Positions 1-8,821 of a stretch of DNA of 64,000 nt are shown here, one piece after another (position 1 is the stretch's first letter; every line of letters begins with the position of its first letter). The stretch comes from Aggregatimonas sangjinii (GTDB lineage Bacteria > Bacteroidota > Bacteroidia > Flavobacteriales > Flavobacteriaceae): NCBI RefSeq assembly GCF_005943945.1, contig NZ_CP040710.1:1065001-1129000 (forward strand). The letters run 5' to 3'. A program made the position numbers and the translations under genes. The notes beneath the pieces are model-generated. The model was not told where the DNA came from. It made no database searches and saw only the letters and a list, made by a program, of their open reading frames with translations.

Positions 1-752
<752 letters not shown>

Positions 753-815
753 CGAACATCGTTATGGTATGTTCGTATTTTCCCTGATTTATTTCAACCC
801 ATCTAATTTACATTG

Positions 816-1370
816 ATGCATACACTTGCCAAGTTTATCTATTATAAGTTGATGGGGTGGGCCGTAAACGGTGAATTTCCTTCGTATTTGGATAAATTTG
901 TCATTGCCGTTGTGCCACATACGAGTTGGTGGGATTTTCCGTTGGGTATTATCATTCGGAATGTATGGAAGGCCGAAATAAATTTCGTCGGCAAAAAAAG
1001 TTTGTTCAAACCACCTTTCGGATGGTATTTTAGATGGATGGGCGGTGCCCCGGTAGACCGAAGCAAGAAAAGTGATACCGTAACGGCAACGGCGGAGGTC
1101 TTTAAAACACGGAAGGTATTCAGGCTAACCTTGGCACCCGAAGGTACCCGTAAAAAAGTAAGTTCTTGGAAAAGTGGCTTCTATTACATTGCGAAAAAGG
1201 CGGAAGTGCCCATAGTCTTAATCGCCTTCGATTTTGGTAAAAAGGAAATCAAGGTTTCGAAGCCGAGGTGGCCGACAGCCGATAAGGAAGCCGACTTTAA
1301 AACCTATGAAGCGTTTTTCGAAGGGGTGGTGGGTAAAGTAGCCGAATACAGCTATTCGCCCGCCAAATAA
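816..1370 (+). CDS. 1-acyl-sn-glycerol-3-phosphate acyltransferase family protein (PlsC-like)
   Basis: A 184-residue protein of the glycerolipid acyltransferase family. The catalytic HX4D motif reads HTSWWDF near residue 37, and the phosphate-binding motif III reads APEGTRKK near residue 110. A TTG immediately precedes the chosen ATG, which is the more likely start. It is shorter than classical PlsC (about 240 residues) and lacks a long N-terminal membrane region, like the short Bacteroidetes paralogues often annotated as lysophospholipid acyltransferases. It probably transfers an acyl chain to a lysophospholipid or lipid A-type acceptor at the inner membrane. It follows the KdnB-like gene on the same strand, so envelope-lipid work is plausible; the acceptor is unknown. 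Confidence 0.8.
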   Translation: MHTLAKFIYYKLMGWAVNGEFPSYLDKFVIAVVPHTSWWDFPLGIIIRNVWKAEINFVGKKSLFKPPFGWYFRWMGGAPVDRSKKSDTVTATAEVFKTRKVFRLTLAPEGTRKKVSSWKSGFYYIAKKAEVPIVLIAFDFGKKEIKVSKPRWPTADKEADFKTYEAFFEGVVGKVAEYSYSPAK

Positions 1371-1375
1371 GCAGG

Positions 1376-1879
1376 CTATATTTTTTTTCTTTCAATCAGT
1401 TTTTTGGGTACTTCTTTCTTCTTGGTATTTCCCGGAAACACCAAGGAGGTACTGGAATACGAGGTGCCAAAAGTGGCCGCGGCAGCATACACTTGGTGAA
1501 TAGCATCCAATACCTGGTGGTCTGCCAATTCCTTCAGCGGATGAATAAAAACCGACCAAATAATTTCGTCGCTCAAGGCGTATTTTACATCCAAAGCGGA
1601 ATGAAAGTTCGCCACCAGTGCGTTCAATAATTGTTCTTCTTCCAAATCCTCTTTTTTGACAACAGGACTAATGATACGCATGCGATTGGCGTTTTCGTCG
1701 TATACGCAGATTAACAAAGTCTCTTTATATACGAACTGAATAGAATTGCCACTGGTATCTGTAGTGTCAGCTACTTGTACAATGAGTTCTTTCAATCGCT
1801 CTGGAGTCATATCCTGTGCGGATGTTGTAAAATTGGTAAGCGTTAACGCGAACAGCAGCGGTAGCCAATAGACTTTCAT
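1376..1879 (-). CDS. Secreted hypothetical protein, 167 aa
   Basis: I do not recognise this family. The protein begins with a good signal peptide: Lys at position 2, a hydrophobic stretch WLPLLFALTLTNFTT and likely cleavage after SAQ near residue 22. The mature part is about 145 residues, mixed alpha/beta in composition, with an acidic KKEDLEEEQ segment mid-chain and a very basic C-terminus (KKKEVPKKLIERKKI). It converges on the acyltransferase gene with only 5 bp between stop codons. No cysteine pairs or catalytic motifs stand out. It is probably a periplasmic protein of unknown role. Confidence 0.6.
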   Translation of the reverse strand: MKVYWLPLLFALTLTNFTTSAQDMTPERLKELIVQVADTTDTSGNSIQFVYKETLLICVYDENANRMRIISPVVKKEDLEEEQLLNALVANFHSALDVKYALSDEIIWSVFIHPLKELADHQVLDAIHQVYAAAATFGTSYSSTSLVFPGNTKKKEVPKKLIERKKI

Positions 1880-2180
1880 GGGTGTTGTTTAATTTATTTG
1901 TCGGCTTTATGATGCGGTAATTACAAGGGTCGCGGAAATCAATAAAACACTTCTGATAAGCTTGTATAGTGTAGGCGCCATCGAAATAAAAATAATAATA
2001 GTTTGATTTGAATCCTACAGCAGCTTGCTTCTTCGTCGTAGGTAGTGCCGAATAGTGCTAAAATATACGTTCCGTATTCCATATGTTTAAATTAATGTCT
2101 TAAAAATCAAACCTTTGTGTTTTTTTCTCGTAAGTATTATAGAGGAACACTTTAAGAAGTAACAACGAGAAACTAGAAAT
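1880..2180. other. Intergenic region, divergent promoter space
   Basis: 301 bp separate two divergently transcribed genes (secreted protein to the left, surface lipoprotein to the right), so both promoters must lie here. I see no exact TAnnTTTG box with a matching TTTG element. A weak inverted repeat (CCTAC...GTAGG) lies around 2013-2042. No ORF or RNA gene was recognised. Confidence 0.4.
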
Positions 2181-4277
2181 ATGAAAACAAAAAAAAATTA
2201 TCCAACTAAAATAATAACACCTTTGCTTTCCGGAGCGTTAAGGAAATATGGCCTGAGCTTCTTACTGGGCGCTTGCCTAGTCTTTATGCTACTTTTGGCG
2301 AGTTCATGTGATAACGAAGACGTTCTTGACCTCGATGAAACCGCTATGACCAACGACGATATCGTTACGTGTACCGATGGTATTATGAACGGGGACGAGA
2401 CAGGTATTGATTGTGGCGGCGCCTGTACGCCTTGTGAGGCGGGAGAAGAACTTGGTCGTCGGGCAGAGTTGTATGTAACCAACAATGCCAATGGGGATAT
2501 TTCGCGGTACAGTGTAACGGGAGATTCTCTTACTACCTTTACAACGGCTTCTACCGCTGCGGAGGGTATTTACTACAGTTCAAAAGATGGTGTCCTAGTT
2601 CAGGCATCCCGTTCTGGATTGCAGCTTGATGCGTATTCGGGAATTGCCGGTATAATGGAAGACTCGGCGCTCGATGCCTCGTTTAGTAGTACCACAGATT
2701 TAGAAAGTCCAAGGGAGTTGGCAGTAAATGGCGATATGTATGTGGTATCGGATAACGGCTCCAACAAGTTTTTTGTGTACACCAAAAATGGGGATAGTTT
2801 TTCCTTGACGAGTACTGTTGAGATTCCTTTTCCGGTTTGGGGCATTACCTTTAGGGGGAGTGATCTTTATGCCGTGGTCGACAATTCAAGTGATTTGGCG
2901 GTATTCAATAATTTTCAGGCATCGATATCTGCGCCGGTTTGCGCACTTAACCCTTCTAAAAGAGTAGTTATAGAAGGTATCGTACGCACGCACGGATTGG
3001 TTTATAACGCTGCGGACGACATTATGATTATGACCGATATTGGCGATGCGGCCAATACCACCGATGATGGTGCCTTTCATGTAATTTCTGAATTCGCTGC
3101 TACATTTGATTTATTGTCGGATGGCGAGGTTTATCCCTTAAGTAGACAAGTAAGGGTGGCGGGACCATCAACAATGATGGGCAACCCTATCGATGTGGCC
3201 TATGATTCCGAAGAAAATGCAGTCTATATTTCCGAAGTCGGAAATGGCAAAGTTCTAGGGTTTACCGCTCAAGGTGGTGGCGATCGGGCACCTTGGTTTG
3301 TCAAGGATTTACCGGCCGCTTCTTCCATTTATTTTTCAAGTGATGAAACCGATGATGATTTGGGGGAGGAAGCCATGGCCGGAAATACGGTTTTATACGC
3401 TACCAGCACGGCCAATGGTAATATTTATGTATACGATGCCATGGGCAATGCTCTAAAAACGGTTACCTCACAATCGGAATCTTCCGAAGGTATTTACTAC
3501 ACCGCTTTGGACGATATTTTGGTACAAGCCTCAAGGTCGGCATTGCAATTAGAGGGTTATGCAGAGTTTTCCACTGTTCCGGATGGTGCTATAGGAGCGG
3601 CTTCTTTTACGAGTTCCAAAGATTTAATGAGTCCGAGGGAAATCGCCGTCTACGGTAACAAAATTGTAGTGGCCGATAACGCCGAAAACATATTTTATGT
3701 GTATTCCCACGATATGTTTTCTTTCTCCTTGATCAATACCTTTAGATTCGAATGTCGTGGTATCTGGGGAATTACCTTTAAGGGTGATGATCTGTTGGCG
3801 GTAGTCGATAATACGGGCGATTTGGCTATTTTTAGTGACTTTTTTACCAATTATACGGTAGATGGGAACATTACTCCAGAGAAAATAATTACTATTCAAG
3901 GAATTGTAAGAACGCACGGAATCGACTACAGCGCAGCTGACGACCTATTGGTTATGACTGATATCGGGGACGCTGCCAATGGTACCGATGATGGAGGATT
4001 TCAGCTCATTCAAGAATTTAGCGCCAAACTTGACGCTATTTCTAATGGGGGAACATTGGTCCTTAGTGACCAGACAAGGGTCTCAGGACCAGGCACCATG
4101 ATGGGCAATCCTATTGATATCGCCTACGATAACGATAGCAAAACGGTGTATATCGCCGAAATAGGAAATGGAAAAATCCTAGGATTTTCCGATGTGCTCA
4201 ATGCAAGTGGAGATGTGGCACCAACATTTAATTGGGATTTAAATCAAGCTTCCTCTATATTCCTTTACAATAATTAA
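2181..4277 (+). CDS. Surface-exposed lipoprotein with two tandem propeller-like halves
   Basis: A 698-residue lipoprotein. The lipobox LASSC places the lipidated Cys at residue 43; the acidic DNED that follows resembles the Bacteroidetes lipoprotein export signal for surface exposure. Next comes a Cys-rich segment (TCTDGIMNGDETGIDCGG...CTPC) common in Bacteroidetes secreted proteins. The rest is an internal tandem duplication: residues about 92-375 and 405-695 repeat the same order of motifs (EGIYY, VQASRS, SPRE, WGITF, VRTHG, TDIGDAAN, MMGNPID, GNGK.LGF). The blades look like NHL or SMP-30-type beta-propeller repeats. No catalytic residues are evident; a binding role is inferred. Confidence 0.8.
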   Translation: MKTKKNYPTKIITPLLSGALRKYGLSFLLGACLVFMLLLASSCDNEDVLDLDETAMTNDDIVTCTDGIMNGDETGIDCGGACTPCEAGEELGRRAELYVTNNANGDISRYSVTGDSLTTFTTASTAAEGIYYSSKDGVLVQASRSGLQLDAYSGIAGIMEDSALDASFSSTTDLESPRELAVNGDMYVVSDNGSNKFFVYTKNGDSFSLTSTVEIPFPVWGITFRGSDLYAVVDNSSDLAVFNNFQASISAPVCALNPSKRVVIEGIVRTHGLVYNAADDIMIMTDIGDAANTTDDGAFHVISEFAATFDLLSDGEVYPLSRQVRVAGPSTMMGNPIDVAYDSEENAVYISEVGNGKVLGFTAQGGGDRAPWFVKDLPAASSIYFSSDETDDDLGEEAMAGNTVLYATSTANGNIYVYDAMGNALKTVTSQSESSEGIYYTALDDILVQASRSALQLEGYAEFSTVPDGAIGAASFTSSKDLMSPREIAVYGNKIVVADNAENIFYVYSHDMFSFSLINTFRFECRGIWGITFKGDDLLAVVDNTGDLAIFSDFFTNYTVDGNITPEKIITIQGIVRTHGIDYSAADDLLVMTDIGDAANGTDDGGFQLIQEFSAKLDAISNGGTLVLSDQTRVSGPGTMMGNPIDIAYDNDSKTVYIAEIGNGKILGFSDVLNASGDVAPTFNWDLNQASSIFLYNN

Positions 4278-4304
4278 CACCAGACTAAACCAGTTTTTTA
4301 CCGT

Positions 4305-4336
4305 AAATGCCCATCTCTTTGAGATGGGCATTTTTA
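4305..4336 (+). terminator. Rho-independent terminator after the propeller lipoprotein
   Basis: A 13-bp perfect stem (AAATGCCCATCTC / GAGATGGGCATTT) with a TTT loop is followed by a short T-run. It sits between convergent genes and can serve the plus-strand lipoprotein; on the minus strand the trailing T-run is shorter. Confidence 0.85.
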
Positions 4337-4356
4337 ATGGTATGGATTTGTAAAAA

Positions 4357-5070
4357 TTAGGACTCCTCCATCGTATGGTACACGTTCTGAACATCGTCAT
4401 CTTCCTCCAATTTTTCCAGTAATTTTTCAATATCTACGGCTTCCTCTTCGGATAGTTTTTTGGTGACTTGGGGTATGCGTTCGAAGCCGGAGGAAAGGAT
4501 TTCGATTTCACGGTTTTCAAGTTCCTTTTGTATGGCACCAAAGCTTTCAAAAGGGGCATAGATCAAAATGCCATCCTCATCTACGAAAACTTCTTCGGCA
4601 CCGTAGTCTATCATTTCCAATTCCAGTTCCTCCGGGTCGATGCCTTCGGCAGGAATCCGGAAATTACAGGTGTGGTCGAACATGAATTCTACCGAGCCCG
4701 AAGTGCCGAGGTTCCCATTGCACTTATTGAAATAGCTACGTACGTTCGCCACGGTACGGGTGTTATTGTCCGTTGCGGTCTCCACCAATATGGCGATTCC
4801 ATGGGGAGCGTATCCTTCAAATAATACCTCTTTATAATCCCCCAAACTCTTGTCGCTCGCACGTTTGATCGCACGTTCAACATTGTCTTTGGGCATATTT
4901 ACCGACTTTGCGTTCTGGATAACGGCGCGTAGCCTCGAATTGGAATCCGGGTCGGGACCACCTTCTTTCACGGCCATTACGATATCCTTACCGATACGTG
5001 TAAAGGCTTTGGACATGGCCGACCAACGTTTCATTTTTCTTGCCTTCCGAAATTCAAAAGCTCTTCCCAT
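4357..5070 (-). CDS. yebC: YebC/PmpR (TACO1) family protein
   Basis: A 237-residue cytosolic protein. The N-terminus MGRAFEFRKARKMKRWSAMS is the family signature, which fixes the ATG at 5070 rather than the upstream TTG. Further family motifs are KAFTRIGKDI, the PKDNVERAIKRA helix, the YEGYAPHGIAILVE core strand and LGTSGSVEFMFDH. Proteins of this family have been described both as DNA-binding regulators and as ribosome-associated factors that relieve stalling; the sequence does not decide between them. It is the last gene of a minus-strand run with gcvT, glsA, an epimerase and a pterin dehydratase, 133 bp downstream of the previous gene. Confidence 0.93.
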   Translation of the reverse strand: MGRAFEFRKARKMKRWSAMSKAFTRIGKDIVMAVKEGGPDPDSNSRLRAVIQNAKSVNMPKDNVERAIKRASDKSLGDYKEVLFEGYAPHGIAILVETATDNNTRTVANVRSYFNKCNGNLGTSGSVEFMFDHTCNFRIPAEGIDPEELELEMIDYGAEEVFVDEDGILIYAPFESFGAIQKELENREIEILSSGFERIPQVTKKLSEEEAVDIEKLLEKLEEDDDVQNVYHTMEES

Positions 5071-5203
5071 AGTTGAATAGTGGTTTTTAAACAATAGCAA
5101 ATTTAACTAAATCGCTTTCAAGAGCAATAATCGCACGCGGGTATTCAAATTCAATGTGGCTCCTGGTAACTTTGAACTTGAAAAACGCAAACCTAAAACT
5201 CTT

Positions 5204-5491
5204 TCACTCCCCAAAAACGATGTTCTCGATCGCTTTCGCCAGCTTAAAGTCTTTTTCGGTTACGCCGCCTGCATCATGGGTGTTCAAGCGAATGTTGAGC
5301 GATTTGTAAACATTGCTCCAATCGGGGTGATGCCCTTGCAGTTCACACTCAAAGGCGATACGCGTCATTGTTGCGAAAGCTTCTTTGAAATTCCCGAATT
5401 CTAGCGAGGTTTCGATGGCACCATCTATATATTCCCAGCTGTCCAGGGTTTTTAGTTTTGTTTCGATTTCCGTTACCGATAGTTTTTCCAT
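5204..5491 (-). CDS. Pterin-4-alpha-carbinolamine dehydratase
   Basis: At 95 residues this is the usual length for the PCD/DCoH family. The active-site signature is intact: HHPDWSNVYKSLNIRL (the two adjacent His and the following Asp-Trp), then THDAGGVTEKDFKLA near the C-terminus. It dehydrates the 4a-hydroxy-tetrahydrobiopterin formed by aromatic amino acid hydroxylases, recycling the cofactor. No hydroxylase gene is in the window. The gene starts 6 bp after the preceding epimerase-like gene ends, indicating co-transcription in the gcvT-glsA run. Confidence 0.93.
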   Translation of the reverse strand: MEKLSVTEIETKLKTLDSWEYIDGAIETSLEFGNFKEAFATMTRIAFECELQGHHPDWSNVYKSLNIRLNTHDAGGVTEKDFKLAKAIENIVFGE

Positions 5492-5497
5492 AGCTTA

Positions 5498-6319
5498 CTA
5501 TTTTAAAATGTGATGGTCGATGATTTCTTGATAGTTGACCTGTAAGTTTTTGGGCAATTTGTTTTCTTTGGGCAAAACGGCCAAATAGCGCTCGTCATTT
5601 GTAGTATAAACACGTTTATAAATCGGATTGAAATTTCCGATGTGTTCCATTAGTTCCTTAATGAACTCTTCATGATGTACCAAATCAACACTGCCTAAAT
5701 GAAAGATACCGCTTTTATTTCGATTGATGAGATAGTGTATCTTTTGGGTTAATTTATTATCGTTGGTGACATTGATGATCAGGTTGGGAAAAACCTCTAT
5801 CGGCAAGTTGTTCATCACATTTTCCTTCATTGCCTTAATTCGGGGTGATTGTTGGCCGAAAACCATCGGAATACGTAGAATGCACATTTTTTTCTTGGGC
5901 AACCGAAGCATCATGTTCTCGATTTTGATTTTTAACCGCCCGTAAATACTGTCGGAAAGGGTTTTGTCCAATTCATAGGACGGGTATTTCGTGTAGGAAT
6001 CGAAAACGTTAGCCGAAGAGAGAAAATACAAGGTACAGTCGTGTTCCTGCACATATTCTATGATATGTTGATGTGCTTGTATTTGGGCCGCAAAGTTACC
6101 GCGGAGGGCCGAAATGATAATCTGAGGTTGTACTTGCTCCAGGACATCGAACACATCGTCTTCCTGCATATCGTATTTAAAGAACTGTTGATTGTCCTCA
6201 AAGTCTTTTCTTGCGGTAAAATAGGTACCATAGGTATCAAAGTAGGAGCATAGTTCCCTGTAAATGGCATTACCCAAAAAACCGCTTCCGCCTAAAATAA
6301 GAATCTTCTTCGCCTCCAA
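5498..6319 (-). CDS. NAD(P)-dependent sugar-nucleotide reductase/epimerase-like protein (RmlD-like extended SDR)
   Basis: A 273-residue extended short-chain dehydrogenase. The nucleotide-binding glycine motif is GGSGFLG at residues 10-16, and the catalytic Tyr-Lys pair is present as YGRLK near residue 147, after SSANVFDSYTKYPSYE. The substrate half is short, as in dTDP-4-dehydrorhamnose reductase (RmlD) relatives, but no rml genes are nearby. The only available start is a TTG at 6319, 3 bp after the glsA stop codon. It sits inside a tight operon with glsA and the pterin dehydratase. The real substrate is unknown. Confidence 0.75.
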   Translation of the reverse strand: MEAKKILILGGSGFLGNAIYRELCSYFDTYGTYFTARKDFEDNQQFFKYDMQEDDVFDVLEQVQPQIIISALRGNFAAQIQAHQHIIEYVQEHDCTLYFLSSANVFDSYTKYPSYELDKTLSDSIYGRLKIKIENMMLRLPKKKMCILRIPMVFGQQSPRIKAMKENVMNNLPIEVFPNLIINVTNDNKLTQKIHYLINRNKSGIFHLGSVDLVHHEEFIKELMEHIGNFNPIYKRVYTTNDERYLAVLPKENKLPKNLQVNYQEIIDHHILK

Positions 6320-6322
6320 AGT

Positions 6323-7237
6323 CTAAAATATCGATTGTCCCGTTGCCGTGGTTAATTTTTCCAGTGCTTCCATTCCCAATTTTGAATTTCCCTTTTCGTT
6401 CAATCCCGGGGACCAGACGGCTACACAATACTTGTCTGGTAGCAGGGCCACGATACCTCCACCTACACCACTTTTACCCGGTAAGCCTACTTCAAAGGCG
6501 AACTCTCCGGCTTCATCGTAAAAGCCGCAGGTGAGCATTATCGAATTGACACGTTTTACTTGCCTTAAGGTCAAATAGGACCTCCCTTGTTGGCATTCGC
6601 CTCGGTTCATTAAAAAGTAAAAGGCTTTGGTCAATTGTTTGCAAGACATCTTAAGGGCACATTGATGAAAATAGAAATCCAAAACCGTGTCGACATCGTT
6701 CTTTAGATTACCGTACGATTTAAGTAAGTTGGCCGCCGCATAATTCCTGAAACCCGTTCGCTGCTCCGATGCTGCAACTTCTTGGTCAAATTCAATAGTC
6801 TCGTCATTGGCCAGTTCCCTTACGAAGGCCAAAAAATCGGTCTTGGGATTGGTAAGATGCGTCACCAAAATATCGGCGACCACAATCGCACCGGCATTGA
6901 TAAGTGGATTTCTAGGAACCCCGTTTTCCATTTCTAAAAGCGATAGATGATTGAACGGATCACCGGAAGGTTCTACCCCGACCCGCTGCCATAGTTTCTC
7001 GCCCACCATACCCATAGCCTGTGCTAGGGTCAATACTTTAGAAATACTTTGAATGGAGAACAGTTCATTGGCGTCGCCTGCCTGAAAGTTACTTTTTTTA
7101 GCGTCGACCAAATGAATCCCGAATTTAGAACCATCCACTTTCCGGAGTTCTGGAATATAGCTCGCGATATTGCCCCTTTCCTTTAGGGAGGAACAACCTA
7201 TTGCGATACTATCCAGTATAGCCTGATAATCGATCAT
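6323..7237 (-). CDS. glsA: Glutaminase (class A, GlsA)
   Basis: A 304-residue serine-dependent beta-lactamase-fold glutaminase that hydrolyses glutamine to glutamate and ammonia. The catalytic SxxK motif reads SIQSISK near residue 62; PRNPLINAGAIV and a C-terminal GKSGVGGGIVALLP loop are family hallmarks. The ATG at 7237 overlaps the TGA of gcvT by one base (TGATG), suggesting translational coupling; a TTG directly upstream is a less likely start. Length and motifs match the family throughout, so it should be functional. Confidence 0.95.
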   Translation of the reverse strand: MIDYQAILDSIAIGCSSLKERGNIASYIPELRKVDGSKFGIHLVDAKKSNFQAGDANELFSIQSISKVLTLAQAMGMVGEKLWQRVGVEPSGDPFNHLSLLEMENGVPRNPLINAGAIVVADILVTHLTNPKTDFLAFVRELANDETIEFDQEVAASEQRTGFRNYAAANLLKSYGNLKNDVDTVLDFYFHQCALKMSCKQLTKAFYFLMNRGECQQGRSYLTLRQVKRVNSIMLTCGFYDEAGEFAFEVGLPGKSGVGGGIVALLPDKYCVAVWSPGLNEKGNSKLGMEALEKLTTATGQSIF

Positions 7238-8322
7238 CAAACAGAATAAAATGGAAGTTTGACAACTGTCGCAGGCACGGCGTTTTTGCGAATTTGAATA
7301 TGGATGTTACTGCCCACCTTGGAAAAAATGGTCGGTACATAGCCCAGACCAATACCTTTTCCCAACGAAGGGGACATCGTACCGGAGGTCACTACACCTA
7401 TCTTTATGCCCTGTCCATCTACAATATCGTAATCGTGTCTTGGAATGCCGCGTTCATTTAATTCGAAGCCGATAAGCTTGCGTTCAGGGCCATGTGACTT
7501 TTCATTGGCAAGTGCCTCGCTGTTGACAAAGTCCTTGGTGAATTTGGTAATCCAGCCCAATCCGGCTTCTATGGGCGAAGTTTCTTCGTTGATGTCATTG
7601 CCGTAAAGACAGTATCCCATTTCTAACCGCAACGTATCCCTTGCGGCCAGGCCTATAGGTTTGATTCCGAAATCGGCTCCCGCTTCAAAAACCTTATCCC
7701 AAACTTGCTGTACCTCTTCGTTCTTGCAGTAAATTTCGAATCCGCCGGAACCCGTATAGCCGGTTGCCGAGATGATGACATGCTCGATTTCTGCAAAATC
7801 GGCGACTTCGAAATTGTAGAATTTGATTTTCGAGAGGTCTATGGAAGTTAAAGACTGCATTGCCTCAACCGCTTTTGGCCCCTGAATCGCCAGAAGGGAG
7901 AAGCCTTCGGAAATATCCCGCATTTCTGCATTGAATTCTAGGTTGTATTTTGAAATATGGTCCCAATCTTTTTTAATATTCGAAGCGTTAACCACCAGCA
8001 GGTATTGTTCTTCTTTAATACGGTATACGATCAGGTCGTCAACAATACCGCCCGTTTCATTTGGGAGGCAACTGTATTGGGCTTTGCCGATAGTAAGTTT
8101 TGATGCGTCGTTCGAAGTAACCTTCTGAATCAAAGGCAAGGCATTCGGGCCGCCAATCAAAAATTCTCCCATGTGTGATACATCAAAGACACCTACACCA
8201 TTACGAACAGTTTCATGCTCGACATTCACACCTTCATAAGAAACAGGCATTTTATAACCGGCGAAGGATACCATTTTTGCCCCTAGGGCTTCGTGGGTTT
8301 TAGTTAAGGCGGTATTGTTCAT
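7237..8322 (-). CDS. gcvT: Glycine cleavage system T protein (aminomethyltransferase)
   Basis: A 361-residue T-protein. It carries the N-terminal [12 protein letters not shown] and FDVSHMGEF signatures, the folate-site region EIYC, and [11 protein letters not shown] with a conserved C-terminal barrel ([19 protein letters not shown]). It transfers the methylene group from H-protein-bound aminomethyl to tetrahydrofolate. gcvH and gcvP are not in the window, which is common in Bacteroidetes where gcv genes are dispersed. It appears to be the first gene of the operon gcvT-glsA-epimerase-pterin dehydratase. I looked for a glycine riboswitch upstream and saw none. Confidence 0.96.
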   Translation of the reverse strand: MNNTALTKTHEALGAKMVSFAGYKMPVSYEGVNVEHETVRNGVGVFDVSHMGEFLIGGPNALPLIQKVTSNDASKLTIGKAQYSCLPNETGGIVDDLIVYRIKEEQYLLVVNASNIKKDWDHISKYNLEFNAEMRDISEGFSLLAIQGPKAVEAMQSLTSIDLSKIKFYNFEVADFAEIEHVIISATGYTGSGGFEIYCKNEEVQQVWDKVFEAGADFGIKPIGLAARDTLRLEMGYCLYGNDINEETSPIEAGLGWITKFTKDFVNSEALANEKSHGPERKLIGFELNERGIPRHDYDIVDGQGIKIGVVTSGTMSPSLGKGIGLGYVPTIFSKVGSNIHIQIRKNAVPATVVKLPFYSV

Positions 8323-8714
8323 AATCGCTTAGCATTTTGTTGCGCAAAGCTATTGAATAATTTGAGGAAAGCGAAGTCGGTATAGACAATATTCTGATAA
8401 GGGTTTCCTAAAAACCGCTGGTCAAAATCGGCAGTTGCAAGGGGTTATCAAATCCATTATGGATTAATCCCCAACTTAAAGGATCAGGAGGAGCACTTTT
8501 AGAATGTCTTAGGTAACGATACCGTAATATTCTTGGAATTGAATGTAGTCTAGATGTATGGTAAGTTGGGTTGCAATGGCTTCGTTCTTTGGAAAGACAA
8601 CTGCTGTTGTCATTGGTAATAAATTAAAATCAGATGAAACAGGTGAACACAAATTGTGAATTATGTTATAAAAATGACCGATTGTTGTCATTTCATCTAA
8701 AATTTAAGATTTCC
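8323..8714. other. Intergenic region between gcvT and the alginate lyase promoter
   Basis: About 390 bp with no convincing gene. A 60-codon minus-strand ORF (8509-8691) lacks family resemblance and is probably chance. No tandem glycine aptamer, tRNA or CRISPR repeat was seen. The gcvT promoter presumably lies at the left edge. Confidence 0.5.
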
Positions 8715-8746
8715 TTTGATTTTGTAGCCACATTGTGTTATGTTTG
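8715..8746 (+). promoter_or_regulatory. Bacteroidetes-type promoter of the alginate lyase gene
   Basis: TTTG at 8715-8718, a 20-nt spacer, then an exact TAnnTTTG box (TATGTTTG) at 8739-8746. The predicted start of transcription is near 8753, giving a leader of about 70 nt before the ATG at 8822. The -7 box overlaps the first of three operator-like repeats. Confidence 0.75.
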
Positions 8747-8780
8747 GTTAACCAGTTTGGTTTTCCAATTTGGTGAACCA
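8743..8780 (+). promoter_or_regulatory. Triple 13-bp-phased operator-like array (TTTGGTnnnCCA)
   Basis: Three copies of a 12-mer begin at 8743 (TTTGGTTAACCA), 8756 (TTTGGTTTTCCA) and 8769 (TTTGGTGAACCA), exactly 13 bp apart. The first contains the palindrome TGGTTAACCA. The TGGT..ACCA half-sites resemble operators of GntR-family uronate regulators such as UxuR. The array covers the -7 box, the predicted start site and the early leader, the position expected for repression. The regulator itself is not in the window. Confidence 0.6.
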
Positions 8781-8821
8781 AAAGTGGTATAAACCCCAAA
8801 ATTTAACTTAATTACATTATT

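Noticed and set aside
8323-8500. Possible glycine riboswitch before gcvT
   Set aside because: No tandem aptamer-like pattern or conserved core motifs were found upstream of gcvT on the minus strand.
8509-8691. 60-codon minus-strand ORF
   Set aside because: No recognisable family, no plausible neighbour relation, and it lies in a region otherwise lacking coding character.
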